Below are positions 59,117 to 64,000 of a stretch of 64,000 bases of DNA, one piece after another (position 1 is the first letter of the stretch; the number at the start of each line of letters is the position of its first letter). The notes below the pieces were generated by a model that saw only the letters and a list, made by a program, of their open reading frames with translations, was not told where the DNA came from and did not search any database. Origin of the DNA: Mucilaginibacter_A sp964236465 (GTDB lineage Bacteria > Bacteroidota > Bacteroidia > Sphingobacteriales > Sphingobacteriaceae); assembly GCA_964236465.1 (NCBI GenBank), contig CAXSBZ010000006.1, positions 1-64,000 of the forward strand, given 5' to 3'. A program made the position numbers and the translations under genes.

Positions 59117-59902
59117 ATGAATCAAATACAAACCATGGCAGAAATGGCTGCTAATAATCAGCAACCGGAAATATTATTTTGGGTTGGCTGCGCCGGAAGT
59201 TTTGATGCAAGAGCACAAAAAATTACGCGTGCCATTTGTAAAATTTTACAACACGTCGGGATTAGTTTTGCCGTACTTGGAACCGAAGAAAGTTGCACAG
59301 GCGACCCGGCAAAACGTGCCGGAAATGAGTTTTTATTTCAGATGCAAGCTATGATAAATATTCAGGTTTTGGATGGTTATCAGATCAAAAAAATTGTAAC
59401 AGGTTGTCCGCATTGTTTCAATACCATCAAAAATGAATATCCATACCTGGGCGGCAATTATGAAGTAATTCATCACACACAACTCATTCAACAATTGATA
59501 GATACGGGCAAGTTAAAGACGGAAGACGGTGCTTCTTTTACCGGCAAAAAAATCACTTATCACGATCCTTGTTACCTTGGCCGCGGCAACCAAATTTACA
59601 ATGCACCGCGCAAAGCACTGGAAGTTTTGGATGCTGAACTTGTAGAAATGAAACGCTGCAAAAGCAATGGTTTGTGCTGCGGCGCAGGTGGCGCACAGCT
59701 TTTTAAAGAACCCGAAAAAGGAACAAAAGATATCCAAGTAGAACGTGTAGAAGAAGCAATTTCCACTAATGCAAACATCGTTGCAGCCGCTTGTCCGTTT
59801 TGTATGACGATGCTGAACGATGGCGTAAAACATCTGCAAAAAGAACAGGAAATTGAAGTGCTGGATATTGCCGAAATTACTGTTCGGGCAAATGGTTTGT
59901 GA
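59117..59902 (+). CDS. HdrB-like CCG-domain (Fe-S) protein
   Basis: The 261-residue soluble protein (ATG at 59117) carries two cysteine-rich CCG domains. Cluster-binding pieces are VGCAGSFD near residue 30, TGCPHCFNTIKNEYP, then HDPCYLGRGN, the double-Cys NGLCCGAGGAQLF and ACPFCMTML. This is the HdrB/GlpC/LldE-type domain that binds a noncubane 4Fe-4S cluster and works with the membrane partner just upstream (42-bp gap). GASFTGKK before TYHDPC is encoded by a DM25 copy. Confidence 0.9.
   Translation: MNQIQTMAEMAANNQQPEILFWVGCAGSFDARAQKITRAICKILQHVGISFAVLGTEESCTGDPAKRAGNEFLFQMQAMINIQVLDGYQIKKIVTGCPHCFNTIKNEYPYLGGNYEVIHHTQLIQQLIDTGKLKTEDGASFTGKKITYHDPCYLGRGNQIYNAPRKALEVLDAELVEMKRCKSNGLCCGAGGAQLFKEPEKGTKDIQVERVEEAISTNANIVAAACPFCMTMLNDGVKHLQKEQEIEVLDIAEITVRANGL
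59529..59554 (-). repeat. DM25 copy, GA form, inside HdrB-like gene
   Basis: GTGCTTCTTTTACC then GGCAAAAAAATC, encoding GASFTGKKI. Confidence 0.72.
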
Positions 59903-59907
59903 TACGC

Positions 59908-59932
59908 ATACTGTTTTTATCGATCTAAAATT
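59908..59932 (-). repeat. DM25 copy, AC form, after HdrB-like gene
   Basis: ATACTGTTTTTATC then GATCTAAAATT, six bases after the stop. Confidence 0.92.
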
Positions 59933-60013
59933 TAGTTTACATTTTTTAATATTTTGGCTGATTGTAAACTTGAAAATTGTAAAAAAATTACAACGCTAAA
60001 ACAAGCATTAGAT

Positions 60014-60021
60014 TAACTTTG
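60014..60021 (+). promoter_or_regulatory. -7 element of the 60026 gene
   Basis: TAACTTTG matches TAnnTTTG and ends four bases before the ATG, again implying a leaderless transcript. Confidence 0.55.
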
Positions 60022-60025
60022 CATC

Positions 60026-60514
60026 ATGGAATTTTCACCTGCTTCAAAAGTCTGGATATATCAATCTGACCGGGAACTAACAGAACCCGAAACAGCAAAG
60101 CTTCAAGCTTTGCTCAACCAATTTGCCGAAAGTTGGACGGCGCACAACCAGCAATTAAAAGCAGCAGCCCAGATTGCTTTTAACCGTTTCATTATTTTAT
60201 TGGTTGATGAAAGCCAGGCCGGAGCCAGCGGTTGCTCCATTGATAAATCTGTCCGTTTCATTCAAGAAGTGGAAAACGAGTTCAACATCAATCTTTTTGA
60301 TCGGTTCAATACGGCTTATTTTGAAGGTGATCAGATACAAACTGCCAACCGCGAAGAACTGGAAGTTTTGTTGAAACAAGGCAAAGTAAACAACGAAACT
60401 ATTGTATTCAACAACATGGTTTCTACTTTGGCTGATTTGCAAACTAAATGGCAAGTACCTTTTAAAGATAGTTGGCACAACCGTATTTTTGGGAGTTTGG
60501 TTAACGTTGGATAA
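60026..60514 (+). CDS. conserved Bacteroidota protein often labelled ABC-transporter ATPase
   Basis: The 162-residue soluble protein (MEFSPASKVWIYQSDRELTE) resembles a small Bacteroidota-only family that databases often name ABC transporter ATPase, but no Walker A or signature motif is visible here. The middle DESQAGASGCSIDKSVRFIQ is its most conserved part. It is probably a cytoplasmic protein of unknown function; the ATPase label should not be trusted. An antitoxin/toxin pair follows 16 bp downstream. Confidence 0.75.
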   Translation: MEFSPASKVWIYQSDRELTEPETAKLQALLNQFAESWTAHNQQLKAAAQIAFNRFIILLVDESQAGASGCSIDKSVRFIQEVENEFNINLFDRFNTAYFEGDQIQTANREELEVLLKQGKVNNETIVFNNMVSTLADLQTKWQVPFKDSWHNRIFGSLVNVG

Positions 60515-60530
60515 TATTGTAATTTTGAAT

Positions 60531-60719
60531 ATGACAACTTTCACAGTACAAGTAGAAGATAACGATGCAGAATTAATATTAAAAATTTTGCAAAAGTTTG
60601 AAGCAAAGATTATTGAAAAACCTAAAAATAATATTACCAGTGAAATTGCTACTGCTTTGATAGAAATTAAAGATATACATTTAGGTAAAAGTAAACCACT
60701 ATCATTAAAAGATATTTAA
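60531..60719 (+). CDS. type II antitoxin, 62 aa
   Basis: The short acidic/basic protein MTTFTVQVEDNDAELILKIL has an N-terminal DNA-binding strand-helix and a C-terminal peptide KSKPLSLKDI of the kind that wraps a RelE toxin. Its stop codon (TAA 60717-60719) shares one base with the ATG of the next gene, a typical antitoxin-first arrangement. No named family is certain. It would repress the pair and neutralise the toxin. Confidence 0.75.
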   Translation: MTTFTVQVEDNDAELILKILQKFEAKIIEKPKNNITSEIATALIEIKDIHLGKSKPLSLKDI

Positions 60720-61057
60720 TGGTAAATAAAATTGTTTATTCTTCAATTTTTATAAATAAAGCAAAAGATCTAAAAAAACGTCATAAATCTCTGCTCAACG
60801 ACCTCGAAAAGCTTGAACAAAGCTTAATTAAAAATCCAAAACAAGGAGTTGCTTTGGGAAATGGTTTATACAAGATTAGGCTGGCTGTTGAAAGTAAAGG
60901 TGGAGGCAAAAGTGCCGGCTATCGTATAATTACTTTTTTAATTACTTCTTTGCCTGATGCAATTGTTATTAACATGCTTACCATTTATGATAAAAGTGAT
61001 GAAAGCACAATTGATAAAAAAGTTTTGATCAAGCTAACTAAAGATTTATTCAAATAA
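60719..61057 (+). CDS. RelE/ParE-family toxin, intact
   Basis: The 112-residue protein begins MVNKIVYSSIFINKAKDLKK and contains GNGLYKIRLAVESKGGGKSA then GYRIITFLIT, the core of the RelE superfamily (the long-loop ParE/HigB-like branch seen with SKGKGKSGGFRVI). It ends in a basic helix. It likely cuts mRNA on ribosomes or inhibits gyrase; which cannot be told. Its frame is intact, unlike the RelE relic at 21146. Confidence 0.8.
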   Translation: MVNKIVYSSIFINKAKDLKKRHKSLLNDLEKLEQSLIKNPKQGVALGNGLYKIRLAVESKGGGKSAGYRIITFLITSLPDAIVINMLTIYDKSDESTIDKKVLIKLTKDLFK

Positions 61058-61073
61058 AATTTTTAGGAATTTC

Positions 61074-61098
61074 ATACTTCTTTTATCACTTAAAAATC
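61074..61098 (-). repeat. DM25 copy, GA form, across the mtgA stop
   Basis: ATACTTCTTTTATC then ACTTAAAAATC; it encodes the last residues LDF and the TAA of mtgA. Confidence 0.8.
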
Positions 61099-61785
61099 AA
61101 GCGGACGCAACCTCGCCATATTTTTCATGATCAAATAACTGCGGTGCCGGATATATTTGGTTGGTTTTGCTGGCGACCATTTTAATGGGTTTGGGAAAAC
61201 ACCTGCAATTAACGAAGCTTGTTTTTTAGTGAGATCAGAAGCCGAACATTGAAAATAATCCTGTGATGCAGCTTCGATCCCGTAAATGCCATCACCCATT
61301 TCAATCACATTCAAATAAACTTCCATGATGCGTTCTTTACTCCATAAAGCTTCGATCAGCATGGTAAAATAGGCTTCAAAAGCTTTACGGACGTACGAAC
61401 GGCCGGGCCACAAAAAAACGTTTTTTGCCGTTTGCTGAGAAATGGTGCTTCCGCCTACCAACCGTTTAGTATTGTGCTGGTTTTTTTCAATTGCAAGTTC
61501 AATTGCCCTCAAATCAAACCCATGATGTTCCAGAAATAACTGGTCTTCGGCAGCAACAGCAGCTTTTTTGATGTTGATCGACATTTGATCAAACGGAACC
61601 CAAGTTTTATCAATTTTCCAATCTTTACCAGCCGATTTTTGCTCAAAACCACGATCTACCATCAGCAATGTGATTGGCGGATTGACAAACCGGTACAGCA
61701 AAACCCACAAAATGGTAACGCCGAAAAATCCGATCAGTATTAATTTTAACAGGTATTTAAGTAGCCGCATAACCGAGATAAACAT
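61090..61785 (-). CDS. mtgA: monofunctional peptidoglycan transglycosylase
   Basis: The 231-residue protein has one N-terminal membrane anchor (LLKLILIGFFGVTILWVLLY) and a GT51 domain. The catalytic Glu is in AVAAEDQLFLEHHGFD and the second family motif is GGSTISQQTAKNVFLW, followed by KRIMEVYLNVIEMGDGIYG-type RIMEVYLNVIEMG. It polymerises lipid II in the periplasm without a transpeptidase domain. ATGs at 61785 and 61770 are both possible starts; the last residues and stop are inside a DM25 copy. Confidence 0.94.
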   Translation of the reverse strand: MFISVMRLLKYLLKLILIGFFGVTILWVLLYRFVNPPITLLMVDRGFEQKSAGKDWKIDKTWVPFDQMSINIKKAAVAAEDQLFLEHHGFDLRAIELAIEKNQHNTKRLVGGSTISQQTAKNVFLWPGRSYVRKAFEAYFTMLIEALWSKERIMEVYLNVIEMGDGIYGIEAASQDYFQCSASDLTKKQASLIAGVFPNPLKWSPAKPTKYIRHRSYLIMKNMARLRPLDF

Positions 61786-61790
61786 AAATA

Positions 61791-61824
61791 AAAAAGGTGC
61801 CCAATTGCTCAGACACCTTTTTAT
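61791..61824 (-). terminator. Terminator of the rpsF-rpsR-rplI operon
   Basis: AAAAAGGTGTCTGAG / GCACCTTTTTT stem on the minus strand, 25 bases after rplI. Confidence 0.85.
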
Positions 61825-61848
61825 TTGCGTAGTTTATCAGCTTAAAAC

Positions 61849-62292
61849 TTATTCTGCTACAACTGTAAAAGGAACTTTTACTTTTACTTCTTTGTGCAGG
61901 TTTAAATTTGCAGTGTAATCGCCCACAAACTTAGGGTCGCTGTCAAAAGTAATTTTACGGCGATCCACATCAAAGCCTTGTTTTTTCAAAGCATCCGAAA
62001 CTTGGATGGTATTGATTGCACCAAAAATTTTGCCACTTTCGCCTGCTTTTGCGCCAATTGTTAAGGTAATACCTTCCAACCTTGCAGCAATGGCATCAGC
62101 ATCTTTGCGGATTTTTTCTTGTTTAAAAGCAGCTTGTTTCAGGTTTTCTGCTAAAACTTTACGCGCAGATTCAGTTGCTATACTTGCAAACCCTTTCGGG
62201 ATCAAAAAGTTGCGACCGTATCCTGGCTTTACATTTACGACATCATCTTTCTCGCCGAGGTTCTTGATATCTTGTTTTAAAATAACTTCCAT
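61849..62292 (-). CDS. rplI: 50S ribosomal protein L9
   Basis: The 147-residue protein shows the L9 N-domain MEVILKQDIKNLGEKDDVVN and VKPGYGRNFLIPKGFA, followed by the long connecting helix and the C-terminal domain. It binds 23S rRNA at the L1 side. Third gene of the rpsF-rpsR-rplI operon; a 13-bp gap separates it from rpsR. Confidence 0.97.
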   Translation of the reverse strand: MEVILKQDIKNLGEKDDVVNVKPGYGRNFLIPKGFASIATESARKVLAENLKQAAFKQEKIRKDADAIAARLEGITLTIGAKAGESGKIFGAINTIQVSDALKKQGFDVDRRKITFDSDPKFVGDYTANLNLHKEVKVKVPFTVVAE

Positions 62293-62305
62293 TTCGTAAT
62301 CCTCC

Positions 62306-62569
62306 TTATTTTAATGAGTCAGCAACGTAAGGCATCAAACCAATATGGCGCGCACGTTTAACGGCTTGTGCCACTTTACGCTGAAATTTTAAGGAAGTCC
62401 CAGTCAAACGGCGTGGCAATAATTTACCTTGATCGTTGATAAACTTGAATAAAAAGTTTGCGTCTTTGTAATCAATATACTTGATCCCGTTCTTTTTAAA
62501 ACGGCAGTATTTTTTACGGTTGTCCTCTACTTTAGGGGCAGTAACGTATTTAATTTGATCGTTTGCCAT
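62306..62569 (-). CDS. rpsR: 30S ribosomal protein S18
   Basis: The 87-residue protein has KKYCRFKKNGIKYIDYKDAN, with one of the zinc-ribbon cysteines replaced, and the family end RRLTGTSLKFQRKVAQAVKR and ARHIGLMPYV. It binds S6 and 16S rRNA. Its ATG overlaps the rpsF stop by one base. Confidence 0.97.
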   Translation of the reverse strand: MANDQIKYVTAPKVEDNRKKYCRFKKNGIKYIDYKDANFLFKFINDQGKLLPRRLTGTSLKFQRKVAQAVKRARHIGLMPYVADSLK

Positions 62570-62937
62570 TATCTTGCTGTGGCCTCCTCTGTTTTTGGTT
62601 TACGCTGATTAAAAGCACCGCTACGTTTTTTTTCATTGTAAGCGATGGCATGTTTATCCAGCGAAATAGTTAAAAAACGAAGCACGCGCTCATCACGGCG
62701 AAACTCAGTTTCCAGTTTATTAATTAGTTCACCCGGGGCCTTGTATTCAGTTAGGTGATAGTAACCTGTCGTTTTCTTTTGTACAGGGTACGCTAATTTT
62801 CTCAAACCCCAATTATCCTCCTGGATAATTTCGGCTCCGTTATCCGTCAAAATTTTAGTGAATTTGGCGATGGCCTCTTTCGCTATTTCTACAGATAACA
62901 ACGGGGTAAGAACGATGACTGTTTCGTACTGTTGCAT
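62569..62937 (-). CDS. rpsF: 30S ribosomal protein S6
   Basis: The 122-residue protein starts MQQYETVIVLTPLLSVEIAK and has the ferredoxin-like fold with NWGLRKLAYPVQKKTTGYYH and EFRRDERVLRFLTISLDKHA, then a basic C-terminal tail. First gene of the operon; partner of S18 on the ribosome platform. Confidence 0.97.
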   Translation of the reverse strand: MQQYETVIVLTPLLSVEIAKEAIAKFTKILTDNGAEIIQEDNWGLRKLAYPVQKKTTGYYHLTEYKAPGELINKLETEFRRDERVLRFLTISLDKHAIAYNEKKRSGAFNQRKPKTEEATAR

Positions 62938-62983
62938 TCTTTGCTGTTGATATTTAATGATTTACCCGCCGAAAAGCGGAGCG

Positions 62984-63014
62984 CAAATGTAGAAAGAAAG
63001 CGGGATTTATCAAA
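62984..63014 (-). promoter_or_regulatory. Promoter of the rpsF-rpsR-rplI operon
   Basis: On the minus strand TTTG (63011-63014) is followed after 19 bases by TACATTTG (62984-62991), a perfect TTG-N19-TAnnTTTG. The leader is about 40 bases. Confidence 0.88.
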
Positions 63015-63026
63015 CCTGAATTCACC

Positions 63027-63051
63027 AATTTTTAACCGATAAAAGAAGTAT
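63027..63051 (+). repeat. DM25 copy, GA form, intergenic
   Basis: AATTTTTAACC then GATAAAAGAAGTAT, between the rpsF promoter and the HAD gene stop. Confidence 0.9.
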
Positions 63052-63075
63052 TCAGATTTGTAAAATTTTAGCTGG

Positions 63076-63681
63076 TTATTTTTTAAAATAACAGAAATAA
63101 GGATCAGTTGCCAAAGCCAGCATTTCCCAGTCGCCTTTGCTATCACCGTAAGCATAAATTTTTGCAAACGAATCTAAGTTTGAAACAACTTTTTTGATCC
63201 GGTTCACCTTTTCCATGCCATAACAATTTGGAGTTGCAAATTTTCCGGTAATGATTTTATTTTTAATTTCTATTTGTGTAGAAATCAATCCGATAGCTTG
63301 TTCTTTTGCAAATTGCTGCACGATCAGATCAAAGTTTGCACTCACAATATAAACTTGGTGCATACTGTTTTTATGCCATAAAATTTGGGTTAGCGCATCG
63401 TTTTTCAACCTAAATTTTAAATTAGTTTCGTAGTATTTTTGAACAGTGCTTTTGAAAAATTCCATCGGTTCACCTTTAAACAGTTTACTGAAAATAAGTT
63501 GTTTTGCTTTTTCATTATTCAAAACTTTGATCAGGTACAAAGCAAAAAAAGGAAAACTATAAATAAGTTTTATGGGCGATAATCCTGTTTTCATGCGATA
63601 AAAAAGGTAATCCCAAAATATATCCCGATTGGTGATGGTCCCGTCAAAATCAAAAAAAGCTATTGCTTTACTTTCGTTCAT
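63076..63681 (-). CDS. HAD-IB family phosphatase
   Basis: The 201-residue protein is a Mg2+-dependent HAD hydrolase of the SerB-like IB group. Motif I is FFDFDGTITNRD with the two Asp, motif II VYIVSANFD with Ser, motif III the Lys in GMEKVNRIKKV, and motif IV YGDSKGDWEML. It could act on a lipid- or sugar-phosphate such as those of surface glycolipid synthesis; the partner gene upstream is unidentified. The TGG CAT AAA AAC AGT codons of WHKNS overlap a DM25 copy. The start overlaps the upstream gene by 14 bp. Confidence 0.88.
   Translation of the reverse strand: MNESKAIAFFDFDGTITNRDIFWDYLFYRMKTGLSPIKLIYSFPFFALYLIKVLNNEKAKQLIFSKLFKGEPMEFFKSTVQKYYETNLKFRLKNDALTQILWHKNSMHQVYIVSANFDLIVQQFAKEQAIGLISTQIEIKNKIITGKFATPNCYGMEKVNRIKKVVSNLDSFAKIYAYGDSKGDWEMLALATDPYFCYFKK
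63362..63386 (-). repeat. DM25 copy, AC form, inside HAD gene
   Basis: ATACTGTTTTTATG then CCATAAAATTT, encoding ILWHKNSMH between motifs I and II. Confidence 0.78.
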
Positions 63682-64000
63682 AAACAGCCGTTTGGAACCA
63701 GGGATAAGTATTTCCTAAAGGCAGTTTCCCCAATTTAGGATGTTTGGTAATGAAATTATTCCTAATTAGTTTAAAACCATTTTCTGTTTTAGGTTCGTTG
63801 GAGCCGGAGTACAATTGCTGCGAAATTTCATATTTTACGGCTGTGTCCAAGTTGTTCATGGTGATATTTTTATACTTATCCAAACAATACGGCCATAGTG
63901 AAAATGAAATTGCAATCTTTTTATTTTTTTGGGTTGAGTTATAAACTTTGATGAACTGCTGCCGAAAAGTTTCACCGGAAACTTGCTCATTTTGTGTGGC
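63668..64000 (-). CDS. unidentified protein, N-terminal part beyond window
   Basis: The minus strand stays open from 63668 (stop) to the window end, giving 110 visible C-terminal residues (ETFRQQFIKVYNSTQKNKKI, then AISFSLWPYCLDKYKN and GSNEPKTENGFKLIRNNFIT). No family is recognised. It overlaps the HAD gene by 14 bp on the same strand, so the two form one operon. Confidence 0.65.
   Translation of the reverse strand, partial: ATQNEQVSGETFRQQFIKVYNSTQKNKKIAISFSLWPYCLDKYKNITMNNLDTAVKYEISQQLYSGSNEPKTENGFKLIRNNFITKHPKLGKLPLGNTYPWFQTAVYERK

Noticed and set aside
60026..60514. ABC-transporter ATPase
   Set aside because: The usual database label for this family, but no Walker A, Walker B or signature motif is present.
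1682..63386. DM25 as a promoter or a simple terminator
   Set aside because: It lacks the TTG/TAnnTTTG pair, single copies have no stem plus T-run, and many copies lie inside genes in either orientation.
1682..63386. DM25 as a CRISPR-type array
   Set aside because: Copies are spread singly over the whole window with no regular spacers and no cas genes.

Overview
The window looks like an ordinary stretch of a Bacteroidota chromosome, most likely of the Sphingobacteriaceae type. The evidence is a TonB-linked Oar-like receptor, a PorP/SprF protein and a gliding-motility-type C-terminal domain (type IX secretion), type III glutamine synthetase, many short Bacteroidota-only families (DUF4296, DUF4230, DUF4112) and promoters of the Bacteroidota form TTG-N19-TAnnTTTG. 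No phage, plasmid, rRNA operon, CRISPR array or full insertion sequence is visible.

Layout. 1-9.4 kb: DUF4296 lipoprotein (cut by the window start), YggS, a GNAT acetyltransferase, aspartate kinase, phosphopantetheinyl transferase, YtxH protein, tRNA-His, RNase HI, a phosphodiesterase, a tRNA-modifying methyltransferase with a VOC protein, and purL. 9.4-11.3 kb: a small accessory patch with two cassette-like genes (an unknown and a Fic AMP-transferase) bounded by integron-attC-like inverted sites and a 115-bp direct repeat. 11.3-21 kb: TonB, glutamine synthetase III, purM, a lipoprotein, a GH20 hexosaminidase, DUF4230 and thioredoxin reductase. 21-25 kb: a frameshifted RelE/antitoxin pair, DUF4112, a lone PD-(D/E)XK nuclease, aroQ, xerD, a dead HigA relic and an EVE protein. 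25-43 kb: cell-envelope genes (acyltransferase, MscS channel, TMEM175-like channel, GT39 mannosyl/arabinosyl-type transferase, copper ATPase, SpmAB) plus aldo/keto reductase, pseudouridine synthase and a two-gene module of unknown role. 43-57 kb: PorP/SprF, the Oar-like receptor, Amt with type II glutamine synthetase, an MFS carrier and a T9SS cargo. 57-64 kb: tRNA-Phe, an HdrC/HdrB-like Fe-S pair, a RelE/antitoxin pair, mtgA, the rpsF-rpsR-rplI operon and a HAD phosphatase.

The most unusual signal is not a gene. A roughly 25-nt sequence, AATTTTA-N(3-5)-GATAAAAGAAGYAT, and a sister form ending GATAAAAACAGYAT, recur about 55-60 times by eye, in both orientations, roughly once per 1.1 kb. Most copies fill the short gaps between genes, some provide a gene's first or last codons, and about 16 lie inside reading frames of conserved enzymes. 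It is called DM25 below, with a GA form and an AC form. Copies inside genes, the lack of strand preference and the two exchangeable dinucleotides do not fit a promoter, terminator or Chi site; a DNA-uptake-like signal, a Rickettsia-RPE-like or REP-like element, or a protein-binding site remain open. Larger dispersed inverted repeats are also present: a 211-bp element after purL, two copies of a 242-bp MITE-like element and an 85-bp hairpin.

Functionally, two loci serve nitrogen assimilation (glnN; amt-GSII), two separate loci serve purine synthesis (purL, purM), and several genes serve the outer membrane and surface (TonB, receptor, PorP, T9SS cargo). All calls were made by reading; no database search was run.
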